Origin: Centroberyx gerrardi
Lineage: Eukaryota; Chordata; Actinopteri; Beryciformes; Berycidae
Assembly (NCBI RefSeq): GCF_048128805.1
Contig: NC_136004.1
Span: forward strand, 18,164,185 to 18,228,184
Direction: 5' to 3'
Length of the DNA: 64,000 bases
This document shows positions 1 through 13,030 of the stretch, piece after piece. The notes below the pieces were generated by a model that was given only the letters and a program-made list of their open reading frames with translations, searched no databases and had not been told where the DNA came from. Each line of letters opens with the position of its first letter. The first letter of the stretch is position 1. The translations under genes and the position numbers were made by a program.

Positions 1-2360
1 AAGGTATTGATCACGCTCGGGGGCTGCTTCCACAACGAGGCAGCTGCATTTTCTGCGCGCGTCGTTCTAATCGGTGCCTTTACATCGCTCTGCTGGTATC
101 CCTGTGATTTATTTGATCACTGACAGAAGTACAGGAAGGTTTGTGACGGCATTAGCACGAGTTCGGCTTTGATCCTACACAGTTGGCAGAATGTTTTCCA
201 GCACAGTGCAATAGATGACCAAGCCACCAGGGTATTCTAGGTACATTGACATTGTTAGAGGTGCAGGAGGTCTCTGTCTCTCTCTCTTTCTCTCTGTGTG
301 TGTGTGTGTGTGTGTGTGTGTTTCACTGCTTCAGTCAGTCTCTGTGAAGCCGCCGCTATCTCCAGTTTCATTTGCCGACAGGCCTGGCAGTGGGAGGAGG
401 GGGGTGGAGAGAGGGAGGGGGAGCAGTAATGTAAGAAAATTGGAGGATTAGACGGCGAGCCCTCTTCCTGTCTGCTGCAGCCCCCCCCTCTCCTCCTCCT
501 CCTCATCCCTCCATCCAGCCCTCAGACTAATAACACAGCCTGACACACTGACAACCAGCCTTTCTCTCTTCCTTTCTCTCTCTTTCTTACCCCTAACAGA
601 TTTGTCTCACCTCTCCTTTCTCCCTCACCTTATTTCTCCTCTCTTTTTTTGCATATCTCAAACCCTGACTCTGCCCATTTACCTCATCCCTTTCAGTTAA
701 TGGCAGGATTACGCTGTCTTTCTCTCTCTCTCTCGTCCTTCCTCTCTCTTTTTCACTGTCATTCTCTATTACTTAGCTCACCCACACCCATCAACAGCTT
801 CTCTGTTATACATTTTTTACCAAGTCCTGGTCCACGCTATTAACGATCTCCGAAGTTTGAGGCAGATTTCATTGTCACTGTGCTTATGCATGCTAGTAAG
901 AGAGCACATAGGGATCTGACATAGGGCAAAGGGGTGGGAGGGTGGGTGTGTGAGTGGGTGGGTGGGTGGGGGTGGGGGGATGGGGGAGTGAGCAAAGAGC
1001 GAGAGTTTCAGAGTGTATAAAAGGGTCTGAAAGGGCCTAAATGGATCTGCGATTGGACTTTCTGAGGTCGTCATCAGCCCAGATTGGAGGCCATTAGGGC
1101 CTATTTAAAAGAATTACTTCCAGGATGCAATCAAAAACCCTGATAGGTAATCAATGGCAACTAGATCAGGGCACAAAGGCAGTCCATGTGTCTCAATCAG
1201 CCACCATTCAGCAGGACAGGGAGATCAGTACTGGCCAGATACTGCATTCACTTTCGATGCGTGCACACACACACACACACGCACGCACACTGTACATAAT
1301 ATGCTATCACGAATAGGTATACCTGAAACACGTGTAGCCTACATACGCAGTCAAATACACACCCTTACAAAAGTGTGCAATCACTGGAAGTATGTGTTGC
1401 CAGAATGTGCACATGCACATGCACACACACATGCACACACACGCACACACACATGCACACACACGGCAGTAAATTGATCTGCAGATGGCCATACGCTATG
1501 TTACTCTGCTCTGCTCCCAGACAGTGATTTATCAGGAAGCAGGTAATGCCTCCACCACCACCCCCTGTGCTTTATAAGAAGAATTACAGGACATAAAGGA
1601 GAGAGATGGAGAGAGAGAGACAGAGAGAAAGAGAGAGAGAGAGAGAGAGCAAGCGAGAGAGAGATGAGTGAGTGGGGAGGAGGGAAGAAGAGAACAGAGT
1701 AATGGGGGAATAGGTAAGAGCAAAGGAGGGGAGGAGGAGGTTGTGGACAGACAGGTTGATTTATTAGACCTTCTAGTTAACGTACCCCTGTACACATGCA
1801 CATACACACACCCAGACACACACACACACACACACACACACGCACGCACGCACGCACACACCTGCAGCACCCAGTGAGAGTGATGAGTGGGGAGAGGTTG
1901 GTAATGCCGCTCAATGATGCGTGTGGCGTTTAGTTCAGTCTGAGTGCGCCCGCTCCTGCAGCCAAGCAGGCTCACAATATGGCCTGGCAGGCAGACAAAG
2001 AGAGAGAGAGGGAGAGCTGGAGAGAGAGAGAGCGCCAAGGCCACAAATTAGGTCAATATGCCTGGTTCATAAACAGAGCAGAACCCCCGCAGCAGCCCGG
2101 CACGCTGAGGGGGAAAATTAGCACCCACAACCGAGCAGGAGGGACTTCTGGATACGCAGGTGTACGTGCACACACACACACACACACACACAGACACATA
2201 CATATACAAACAGAGACAGACACTCAAGAATGTGCAATAAAGCAACGCGATTTATTACGTTATATACACCAGCGCATATAAATGCCGATACACACATACC
2301 AATAGGAACAATAATAGTCCTGACATGATAAAACACCATCAAGAAGGGGATATGAAACAC
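1..2360. repeat. Microsatellite-rich intergenic DNA
   Basis: I see no supported gene here. Simple repeats dominate: (CT)n/(TG)n at about 272-321, a G-rich GGTGG/GGGTGG tract at 930-985, (CA)n at 1261-1290 and 1416-1465, (GA)n at about 1590-1660, (CA)n at 1817-1860 and (CA)n at 2168-2191. The long open frames on both strands are translations of these tracts, with runs of C-V, H-T or R-E residues, and are not genes. Positions 1-200 and 1000-1110 are complex single-copy sequence without a repeat signature. Confidence 0.8.
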
Positions 2361-3043
2361 ACTGTGCCCCCCTGCAATAAGATTACAGGCTATCGTCCCT
2401 CAGTAGATTTGCCAGCGGGAGTCCCCAGTATAATAAAATCAGATTAAAGGACAATCATATTTATTTCTAGTATATACAATATATCAGGCTTGCTCAGTAC
2501 CTCTTATTGTGATAGGCTGTGAAAAGGCGGGCGTCTGTGTACTCTCCTCTTCTAAGTTGACGTTAGGCTGTGTTTAATGAGCTTCAGGTGTCAAGGAGTC
2601 GGCAATGTAACAGGATATGTTGGCGAGGCTTATTGATTTATTGTTTTCCAAAGAAGTTTTTGTACTTTTGTTATTGCCTGGCTGTCACTGGTAATGTCAT
2701 TTCAGAATTATTTCAGGTGAATAAAAGTTGAGGGACGGTGTGTAAATGTGAGTGTGTGGCACTGCGGCTGAATGAAAGATTAGAAATATGATGACTTTGA
2801 GAGGTTAATATGACGCCTGAACAGATCACCTCCTCTAGGAGTAGAGGAGAAGTGCATGTTAAAGTATACATAGGGATTTATTTATAGGGATCCAGGCTAC
2901 TTATATAGCAGTGAGAAATGAAATGGGAACCCCAACTAATTGCTATAATGATAATAATAATTACCAATGATTAATATTACTACTGTTATTACTATTGCTA
3001 TTACTACCACCACCACCACCACTACTACTACTACTACACTACC

Positions 3044-3074
<31 letters not shown>

Positions 3075-5480
3075 CCCACACTGAAAAGCAGTTGTGACAG
3101 CTTTGTGACATGAAATATGTTGAAATTATCCTATTGACTTCAATACTTCATGGTCCTGTCCATGTCATGCAACATACAAATTATACAAAAGGATGTATTT
3201 ATGTGTTTCAACACATAAATCATCATATGTGATGTACAACTGGCGAAAATGAAAAAACAAATATGGGTTCCTTTAAAGGTTATGGGATTCATAAAACACA
3301 AAGCTGTGCAGAAAAAAACACACAGAAAACACAGAAATTTAGATCACTGGAGTTGTGGGATATGGGATAGTAATAAGTTAATAATAAGGCATACGACTAT
3401 ATATATATATATGATTATATGGCAACATGTAAAGCAAAGGAAAGGCACAATGCAAAAATGTTGTAAAGCTTATCTAGGCTTCATTTTCCACTGTACATTC
3501 CAACATCACAATAATTGTGTCTGCTGTTTATCTTGCATATTCAGCAAGTCCTTTATAGAATCATAAATGCTTATTTGATATGACATTGAGAACCATTTTT
3601 GATAGTGTTGTGTAGTCTTTACGCCCTGTATCTTATGAAGGATTATTTTAACTTTAAATAGAAAATTCATTGCTCATGTGGGAGAGGGAAAGGGAGCAGA
3701 AACCATTGAATTACCGAGGGAACTACTCACAACTACATCACACTTCAGAAACATTTAAGACTGTTTTTATATTTGAGAAGTTAAATATTCATGCAGACCT
3801 TCGGAAACAAAGATAGGGTGAGGTCCTACCTCCAAAGGAAACGTCACCTAGGTCTAAATTAGTTCACTATCACCAACAAATCAAAACACAGGTCCGAAAC
3901 ATGTCCGAAACATTCATGTACACAATTTTCCACATCATTTTCCTCTGCACACCAGCGATCAAAATAAATGACTGATATTGTCCAGAAGAGAAAACTGGCA
4001 GTGGCTAATGCTCCAAGTCAACAGACATTTTGTTTTTATCTGTTTTTCCAAAAAGGAAACAGATGCCAACTGAACTGTCTTAGGAAATTTGGTCAACTAT
4101 TCACCTTTGGCCTGAGACAGATGTAAAAACATGTCAACATATAAAGTGAAATTTAAATTTTCCTGTTTTCCCAGTTTCACTCAAACATGGGCCAGAACAA
4201 GAATACATACAGTAAAATATGCATTTGGTGTATGTAGTGTATCGCACTTTCTATTCATGGAAAATAAAGCACTCTTATCAGCCAGAAGGATAGGCAATTT
4301 GTATGCAGTGTTAGTTCGCCCCTCTTATTCTTCTTTTGCTCCAGAGAGGTTTAAGGTCACTTTGCACCCGAGCCCAGCATATGTTCCTTTAGTACCTAGT
4401 CTTTCCTATGAGGCTTTGGCTTTTGACCCAGAGGCTTTTTTCCCTCCACCCTTTGCCTCCACTGAATAAAGGAGGCTCCATGCACTCTGCCCTGTGCCAG
4501 CTTTGAGCTTATGCAACCAGCTGTTTGTCTGCTTTGCTAGTCCTGTCCAGGGCAAGCAACTGTCTAAACAGGACTTGTCTCATTGGATCGTAGAGGTTAT
4601 TACCGAAGCCCTGTGATGCAAAGAAGGTTAAAATAACTGGTGAGATTTGGTAAATTCAGCTAGCGGCATGGCTACTTCTTGGGCATTGTTCAAGGGTGTT
4701 TCAGTGATTTGAGCGTCTGGACATGACGGCTCCCAGCATGGCACATACTGGGCTTTCTGTGGGGTCTCATGGACTGTGACCATCATTTTTCTCTTTACTG
4801 CAAGGGCCCCGTCAGGGTGATGGAAAGCCTCCCTGCCTGGCTTTACAGTACATAAAGTCAACCAAAGTGACAGAGAAGGATAGGTAACATATGTAACCCA
4901 GTGCAACAACAGGAGGCCCCATCACAGAACCTTAACAGGTATGTAGTGCAGGTATGAAGTAAGGAGAATAAGCATTAGTGCTTCATAAGACCAGGGGCAC
5001 CGGGGCCACTAGGGCAAGCCAATTAGACTTAAGGATTATTCATTACCAAGGCAAGGCTAATTTTCTTGCTTAACTCTAATACTTCATTTCCATCTTACAA
5101 AAAATAAAACAATACTTTATGTATTGTATTTGTTGTTGAATTTGTTGAATTTATAAGCTCTGTTCCAGCAGACAGTCTACATTTGCATTTGAAATCCACT
5201 TTTGAGTTCAGAGAAATGGCAACTGTACCTTATCTTTCTAAAACAACAGCTTAAAATATGCTGCTGGGAGGCTACTACTTTTCCAGTGGTCCACTCTCCC
5301 ACTCTAGATGTCCCTTTTCTCTGGCTAAATGCCACACAATTATGAGTGGCTCCAGGTTTGGCAGGGCAAGATGGTTGGGGTTGTTGAGGAGTGAGATTGC
5401 ATGCGTGAGTGCATAAGCGTGTGTGTGTATTTGTGCGTGCGTGCATTGTGTGAACAGAGAAGTCATCTTATTTACCCACC
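2361..5480. other. Intergenic DNA, no gene seen
   Basis: AT-rich, mostly single-copy sequence. It contains a (TACTAC)/(TAA)n patch at about 2985-3075 and no exon-like open frame with splice signals or recognisable protein similarity. Positions 2400-2740 are complex and low in repeats, and could be regulatory. Confidence 0.6.
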
Positions 5481-5489
5481 TTGGTGTTA

Positions 5490-6015
5490 GGGGTGGCCAT
5501 CGCCCGCCCAGCTAAATGCCATGCAAATGCTGCTGCTGCCGTCAAGCTGCCAATCATGCTGGTGTTGGCATTCACGGCGTGCCGCCGGAACATTTACAGC
5601 GTCTGTGATCTTTACTAAATTAGAAATAACCCTAGCCTGTCCAAGCTGGCCGAGACGTTTAAACAACGCAATCCCCATATTCCCATAGGAGAAAATGCTG
5701 TGAAGTGAAGACATCGTATTGTGACAGAGGAATGATAAAGAAAACAAAGGGGGTGGAGGGGAGGTGGGTGGACGTGTGGGTGGTGAGGGGGGTGTCTAAC
5801 TCCCATAGTACAGCCTCATTATGATGATGTGATTTGCTGGAACGGCAGCAGTGGCTCTCGTCACTAATACCAGCTCCCCTGAGCCATGCAACAGCGCTTT
5901 ATTAAACTTTATGAAAGGCTTAGCTGTCCAATTTATGAGCCTGCCTGCCGAGGACATGAGCGCGCTGAGACAGAGGAAACACTCCAATACTACATCAGAT
6001 GAGATTATACAGAAC
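5490..6015. promoter_or_regulatory. Candidate conserved non-coding element block
   Basis: Two neighbouring stretches (5490-5745 and 5815-6015) stand out from the surrounding repeats. They are balanced in composition, free of microsatellites and TE signatures, and rich in short motifs typical of developmental enhancers, such as the octamer ATGCAAAT near 5522 and TTTATGA repeats near 5910-5935. A G-rich GGTGG tract separates them. No frame looks coding. The regulatory role is inferred from composition only, as I cannot align other species. Confidence 0.3.
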
Positions 6016-8000
6016 AAAAAGTTTTACCCCTGACAGTACTTTTTGCCTTGCTTTATTCGGAAATGCAAACATGAGACATCATGTTAGATTGCTCTTACAA
6101 GGGGTGAAGCAATTGTACTGTAGCAGCTTGCTAACTGAAAACACATTCACATCAGCATAGATTCACGGAATGACTGGTGCTCATTCAAACCCAATCTATC
6201 TTATCAAATCCAATCTGTCTAATTACTGTTAAATATGTCATATTTTATACTCTTTCATAAAAGTAGTAAAATGCATTTTATCAGCTGCCAGACAAAAGCT
6301 GCTACTGACAGAAACCAAGGCAAGTAAATCAACGTGTCGAAATCAGCGTGATTTACTGCATCACCATATGTACAGTTTGCAGCAGTGGTTTAGAGCCAAG
6401 GAAATCTTCATACTTTGGATACTAGTTGCCTTCAATTACTTAACATACCGTATACTAATTGCATTAGCATGTACACCAGAGAGTATCTACTGGAGACACA
6501 GATGTGATTTTGATTGCTCTGCCAATCCTCTCGTCAGATGGGTAAGGTGAAACAAATGGGCCAAAAAACCTCAGTGTAGTCCATTAACTCAGCTCTCAAT
6601 ATCATTAAATGCATAATAGTTTACTGCACTAACAATGGATTTGAGAATTCATCCTGATGTATAACATGGGAGTGGTGTGAGTCATGCTGCACAGATCCAA
6701 ATGACAGTCGTGATTACACAAATCCACAGAGCTGTGGGCACCTTGCTCATTCCACTCATGGTGACAAAAAAGGCCTCATTAACTCCTCTGTCTTTGCTGA
6801 CATTCTGTTATCACACACTGACAGACACACGCAGATAAATACGTGCATTAAATATTCACTAAAGTGTTTACGCTGGCAGAAAGACAGGCACACACACACA
6901 CACACACATGCACGCACATTCACACCCGCACACACGTGTACACACACACCTCCAGGCAGCAATTAGTCTTGCCCCATAAGGGTTTTCTACATCATCTCAC
7001 TTTGCTCTAGGTGCAAATTAAATTTGTCTTAATGCACTGTCATTGGTCTCTCTTCATTCAAGAACATGTCAGGGCCACACAACGACAAAGACACGGGTGC
7101 ACACACACACTCACACACACACACACACACACACGGACACACAGACACACACAGGCACATGCAGGCACTCCCACCAAACACGCATAATTACAGAGTTCTT
7201 TTATATTCCCCACTGTGAAAGGTAGATGCTTCAGAAGAGAGCTGCCGAGCTCACATTGAATTTCTGTATGTTGAGGGCTGAAAACACAGTGTCAAGCTGT
7301 CAATCACATAGCTGAGCTTACAGTAAAGCTGACATTTTGAAAAGGGGAAATGGACGTTGTATTAGCTCAGTGTAAAGCATTAATATAACCAATTTGCACT
7401 CGTACAGACAAGTAGCAGAATACTTCAGAAGTTTTTGTTTGACTTGTTTTTAATTTAGAGTAGCATAATGGAAATTGGAATGATTTTAAGTCTGTGAGGT
7501 TTGCATGCTTATGCAACTGCAATTTCCCCATGGGGATCATTAAAGTTTCATCTCATCTCATCATCTCATTTATTCGTCTCTGTTTAGCAATGACATGTGA
7601 GCCCATGTCTAGTGTCTTACCTGTTAGTGTCTGTTGATCCAAAGGAAATCATGTCCATTTGTATCAGCTCAGCTGAAGGAAGACTAAATGAATTCAGTTT
7701 AGTTCAAGTTTCCAACAATATTGTTAAGTTTAAGTGTCTATCTCATGAGATGCACCAGCAGTACAGAGAATAATTATATCAGGATGTGAAGTGCTGTGAG
7801 ATATTGTATTAGGCTCCACAAATGTATTTTAAAAATGTATTTTAAGCAGCTACCTGTCAATTCATAGCATCTTCCCCATTGCTAATACATTGTTTACATT
7901 ACACTGTGATATACCAAACAAATTTAAACAGGCAAAGTTGAAACAAGTTGAACTGAAGTAAAATTGCTCTCTACAGCAAGTTGGTCCTAAATTTAAAGAG
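6016..8000. other. Intergenic DNA with CA microsatellites
   Basis: No gene seen. (CA)n tracts lie at about 6890-6910 and 7099-7150. Around 7530-7565 there is a short match to the widespread fish motif of the type CCCCATGGGGATCATTAAAG followed by CATCT repeats, which looks like the 3' end of a dispersed retroelement. Confidence 0.55.
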
Positions 8001-8009
8001 AAATCATGA

Positions 8010-8074
8010 ATGATTTTTGCCTCATATTCCACTGATTGATGGTATTTACCAGTGGAATATGAGGTAAAAATCAT
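8010..8074. other. 65-nt near-perfect hairpin
   Basis: Arms at 8010-8033 and 8051-8074 are 24 nt each and reverse-complementary with a single mismatch (G against A at the tenth base of the arm), around a 17-nt loop at 8034-8050. The size and shape are those of a pre-miRNA-like hairpin on either strand. I do not recognise a known miRNA seed. A palindromic MITE remnant or a template-switch inversion would give the same structure. Confidence 0.75.
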
Positions 8075-8259
8075 TATGTGATTACGCCCAATACATGAAG
8101 CAGCATCTCAATGACACAGCAAAACACAAGCAAACAAGTGTGCAACGAGGCCGTGCCATGACCTTGCCACCCAAATAAGTTAAGCACACTTGTACTTCAA
8201 CAGGGGCTGACATGAATGAAATGAGTGGCAGCGGTGGCAAAATGACAACTAAACACTCA

Positions 8260-8510
8260 AATCAATGGCACTCTGCTGCTAATGAATGACAAGGCTAATT
8301 GCGGGAACGGCTTGTTGCTCTTTGGTTTAGATAAATACTCCGACAAGTGAAGTGCTTTAATTATCCCCTGTGTGTTTGTGCCTGTGCGCCGCCGCCGCCG
8401 CCGCCGCTTCACTCGAGATGCCTGCCGAATGAGACAAGCTAATTAAGAGTGATTTCCCCACTCCCCACTCATTAATAACACAACAGCAATTAAGACAAGC
8501 TAGCGGAACA
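8260..8510. promoter_or_regulatory. Candidate non-coding regulatory block with GCC repeat
   Basis: A complex, TE-free block containing several homeodomain-type TAATT(A/G) motifs (near 8295, 8357, 8441 and 8490) and an in-line (GCC)6-7 run at about 8387-8407. It has no coding frame or splice signals. The enhancer interpretation is inferred from motif density and lack of repeats. Confidence 0.25.
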
Positions 8511-8559
8511 TGGTGCATTTGGTGCTAACAAGATTAGCCTCATGGAGCAATGAGTTTAC

Positions 8560-8900
8560 TAGAGAAAAAAGAGAGAGAGACACACACACACATAAAGACA
8601 GAGTGAGAGAAAAACGGAAACGTAAAGCAGGGAATTCAATTGAGAGAAATGAATTCAATTGAGAGGGAATGAAGAGAGATTGAAGGGAGATTAGGAGGTT
8701 TGGATGGAAGGAGAAAGATATAAGGAATTGGAGAAAGGATGAAGAGACAATGAGACTAAAAGGAAGCAGGAGGAAATGAAGCAAAGAAAAGAGGCGGTGG
8801 AAGGGAATGAGCAAATGAAGTTAAATAAGGAAGAGAATGAGCAAGGAGGGTCAAGAAGGAGAGAAATGGACAGAAGAAAGAAAAGGAAAACAGAAATTCT
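8560..8900. repeat. Purine-rich low-complexity tract
   Basis: A GA/AAG-rich tract with a two-copy tandem unit based on GAATTCAATTGAGAG at about 8631-8665 and a short (CA)n at 8581-8592. The S/F/L-rich open frames on the minus strand come from the purine skew and are not genes. Confidence 0.7.
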
Positions 8901-9157
8901 GCAATCCAGATTCAAGCATAACCTATTTTTTCCACATTTTCCTGCATGAATCACCAGCGGTCTTTAAATGAGACATTTCCAAAGTACATTCAGTTACATG
9001 AACTCACTGAATAATGACAGAGGCAAGGGAGAGATGCATCCCTGTTTGTGAATGTGTTTAATTACTGACAATACATGAGCGCGTGTGAGAGAGATGATAG
9101 AGGTAATACATAAATTCAGGATGGAGAAAATCTCTCTGTGCAACGTAGGCTATGTTT

Positions 9158-9380
9158 ACACTTGAGCACCAGTTTATTAGGTACACCACCCAGTTCAGGG
9201 AAATGGATCACTCCTACATACAGTGAGTCACATGGCTGTGGTTTGCTATATAAAACAGGCAGACAGGCTTCAAGGGATTTGGTTGCTGTTTAACTAAGTG
9301 ATAAATTGAGCAAAATTTGTGGCCTAAGTGATTTTGAGCATTGTATGATCATTGGTGCTTGGCACACCAGTTTTGTCAAC
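9158..9380 (+). mobile_element. Dispersed repeat of the TTTATTAGGTACACC family (remnant)
   Basis: It begins with the motif TTTATTAGGTACACC and continues into a segment of the type CTAAGTGATTTTGAGCATTG...TGATCATTGGTGC. Both are characteristic of a very common fish repeat, as I recall it. The copy is degraded and I see no open frame. A short (CAGT)n run follows at 9428-9451. Confidence 0.5.
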
Positions 9381-12290
9381 TTCTTTTTCCCACGGCGCAG
9401 CCGAGGGCATCATGAGGCAAATTCAGGTCAGGCAGTCAGTCAGTCAGTCAGGTAATGCTTAGTGAGATGATGCGCTTCATCAGATGGCCTCAAGAGGGCG
9501 TCTTTGACTGTGAGATGCAGTGTTTCCCATACAGAGGCACAAAATCAAAAATGTCTCACTGTATAGAAATGGATCTAAATCGATCTCTAATGTGCCTGAT
9601 GTGTGCATCATGTCATGTCTGTAATTTGTACAGACAGCAGACCAGCAGCACTGAACTCAATCCACAGAGTCTCCCGGTGTGAAAACAAAAGTGAAACTTA
9701 ACATTCCACAGTCAGTAACGGGGATTTGCAGACAGTAACTCGTCTTCGCTGCCCTACAGACTTTAACGGTAGGTGGCTTTAACGTTACCTTGTGGTATTT
9801 AAGTAACGTTAGTGGAATTAGGTAATTTAATGGTGTCGCAGTGCTTAGAGCATAGAATTGAACACGCGCCGTGGGTCTGTACAGGATCTGTGCCTGTTCT
9901 GCTTAAAGCTATAGTCTGTGATTTGTGCTTGATTTGTGCTCATGTGCACCCTCTCATGGCTGTGCAATTACAAAAGTATATAGGCCTACCCCGGAATGTT
10001 TTTAGCAAAAGCTAACCTTGCTGGCTAGCTTGCATGCTGACGCTAACTAGCATGGTAACTCTTCATCACTCGAAAACCCTTTCAAGTTTTTAGCGCTCTC
10101 CATGCTTTTCGTGAATCTAGCATTTTAAGTGCTTTTTAAGTGTGGAGTTTAAATGTAAATGTGGTATTATTTATACTATGGTACTAACTCTTATTTCCGG
10201 GTTAGGGTTAGGGTTTGGTAAAACAGCACTCATGCCATGGTATTGTTATGCATCAAATCACATTTGTACAGTGGTTCTCAATTATTATAGCATGGTATTA
10301 TGGTATGACCCAAGTTGTACCATAGTAAAAACTAGGCTTGGCTGAAATACTTGGCTATAGTTTTATGAAAAGAGGTCAATGATATGCCTCTCTGGCATGC
10401 AAAGTTAACTGCACTGCAGTCAGGGTGCCATAAAACTAGTCTAAACTCACCCCAGTGAGATTGATTAAGTGAGAAACCTAGCCCAACTCAACCCAAATCC
10501 ATAAGGACCTGGTGGGATCGGTCATAAATAATAAGCTCTACTACAAACAGTGCAGCGTAAAGGACCGCCCTGGACTTTTTTCATGCTGTCCACCATCACT
10601 TCAGCACGTTTGCTGGGCTCTTTGTTCTGGGAAGAGCTTGGGTTCAAGCGAATTAAGTAGTAGCGAGTAGCTCTAGGGTGTTCACTGCCTCACTGCGTTA
10701 AAGGCCCAATAAATTGTGGTCATTAATTCATTGCCATGTGTTTTTGCTTGAATAGGTTCAAGCCCTTTAAAAGCAACATTTTCAGCAAATAGACATGGCA
10801 TGCCAAGCAAAGCAATCATATATAATCCAAGTAGTTCAACAAAAATCACTGAGTTATTTAAAAAAGGAAAAAATAACTACATTTTTGGTGTGCTGATAAG
10901 TACTAGTGCCTGCTATCACTGTCAAACCAGATAAGGTACACTTTATCCACAGGAAATCACTGTTTCCACTTAATTCTCTATGGAGCTATGCAGCAGTCTG
11001 GCATCACAGTTAATGGGGAGGGACACAATCATTCTTTTTTTCTTGCTTCGAGCCATGGGAAAAAGTACAGTAAATGCTCTTGAATACAAACTGAGTGGTG
11101 CTAGGGCATAGGAATAACCTATTTCATAGATAAAATTCAGCGGTATTTATCTTGAGGCAGACGGCAAACATGCAATACCTATAGAAAAGACATTTTGAGG
11201 GAATGCAAACTCATATGGCCAACAGAGTGTGTTTTTGTCGGAAACAGACTGCATAAAGGATGTCAGTCACAGTAACTTCATGCTGCAGACACGGAGCTCT
11301 TGACAAGAGACTCAATCAGCAGTACTAAAGCCTGCCTCTGCTTCCTCTGCCTATGCCACCCTACTTTTGTGTCGACTAATCTCCACCGTGGGATGTAGAG
11401 GAGCCATTTGATATTGTCTTCCCCGGTGTTTTTCATTATCACCGTCTTACTGCAGCCTGCCGGTGGCATTACCTCGACATTAGTGGGCTTGACAGGACGA
11501 GGATCACCACACAATCCTGTCACAACCTCCCATCTCTGCAGTAACCCTACTCGCGTTTCAAAGCCCCTCTCCCCCTTCTTATCTTTCACTTACTTTTTTT
11601 TCCCCTTTGAGGTAGTGAGCTGCGGCAGGGTCATGGACAGTATTTCTGGGGCGGTGCGAAAATGATCGAGTGGTTAACTGGTTTGCCGGGAATCTAAATT
11701 GTATTTATTCATCTAGTAGAGTACATGCACAAAGAACTTGTCTTGGTGTAGCTGGTGCTATGATACACACATCAACAAGTAACAAAGTCTCACACAGACT
11801 GGATCTCCACGGGAAAGAATTACAGTACAAAGCATGAAGCCATGAGACATATACAGTAATTTCCTTCAGAAATTTCCCTCTACTCAAGCGCATACCGGAC
11901 ATTTCACTGAGGAGCTGCTGAAATTAGATCAGTTCAAACATCAAAAGTCAATCTTTACTGCTTCCAGTTAAATTGAGCTACCAAGAAATCATTCCATAAC
12001 ATGAGCTTTTTTCATGATTTCTTTATTTGTTTCGCCGTTTTGCCCCCAACAGATATGTCCTTTTTTGACAGTTTGCATTTCTGAAAGTAATGCTGCAGTC
12101 TGGAGGCAGAGTTGGAGGCCTTTAGTTCGCAGCCATAAGTGCAAGCAGTGAATTGCTAAGTTTTCTTCAATAAATACACAATCATACAAGAAGTGCTTGC
12201 AAACTTGCACATGGTGTTACCAGATTAGATCAATCAATGAATGACTGCTGTCCATTGTTGCGCCTCCCAGTGGCTGTTGGCTCAATGGGC
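9381..12290. other. Intergenic DNA, no gene seen
   Basis: Mostly single-copy AT-rich sequence with short microsatellites. Positions 11,278-11,665 carry overlapping open frames on both strands, but without splice sites or recognisable similarity. I see no convincing gene. Confidence 0.5.
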
Positions 12291-12299
12291 TGCACCAGA

Positions 12300-13030
12300 G
12301 CCTTATGGGAGGGACATTACGTGTTTTTCAAGCCCGATTTGGCAACGAACTGAGATTCGGCAGATCAACGGTAGTCCAGGCTAGTCGCGCTGTTTAGTTG
12401 CAGCTGTAATCGTTACGTGTGTGGGAGTGAAAGACTCAAATCTCTCTCGTACAATCCCAATCAGCAATGTTACAATTGAATCAAACATGATTTAACTTAT
12501 CGGGGCTAGTCTTTGCATAATCCTGTGGTGTGCGCTCGCCAAAGACTCAAATCTTAATGGGAATTTTCAATAGCCAATGAAAATTGAGTTTGTGACAGAT
12601 GAAGGAAGAGGGGAAAAATTGTAAACACAAGATCTAATGTGCATGATGGCTGAGCTGGAAAAGAAAAAGAAACGAGAATATCTTCTCCCTCTTTTTTCTG
12701 TGCAAATCGCAGCACAAACCAAAATTGCTGCAAGCAGGGCTGCAAGTCATATGGCCTCCATGTTTGTTTTGGTATCAAAATATTGCGGAAAAATACATTT
12801 TTGCGAGGACAGGGGTACCACGAAAAATCACATTCGTGGGAGAGACTTATTCTCAGTCTTTTGTATACAGTATGGTCTTTAGATTTGTGCTCCTCAAAGA
12901 CAGCCGTCGCTATGTGTGGCGTCACAAGAGGCTGAAAATCTGCAAATTTCAGTTGTAAATGTGCGCTGCTTTTCTTTTCATTGTCGCTTATGATTGGAAA
13001 AATCATAAGCGTGAAAGATCTTAAATCTGG
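12300..13030. mobile_element. Probable decayed transposon-like repeat with hairpin
   Basis: The motif AAAGACTCAAATCT occurs as direct copies at about 12,430 and 12,542, and a diverged copy (GTGAAAGATCTTAAATCT) lies at about 13,011. The right part holds a perfect 11-bp stem (12,985-12,995 with 13,001-13,011) around a 5-nt loop. The open frames here are short and unlike any protein I know. The layout suggests a non-autonomous element, but I could not find clear ends or a target duplication. Confidence 0.3.

Noticed and set aside
1154-2281. Several open frames of 60-170 codons on both strands
   Set aside because: They consist mainly of H-T, C-V or R-E runs encoded by (CA)n, (GT)n and (GA)n repeats and have no splice or start context.
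10197-10216. Interstitial telomeric repeat (GGGTTAGGGTTAGGG)
   Set aside because: Only about two and a half units, within chance for this AT/G-rich stretch.
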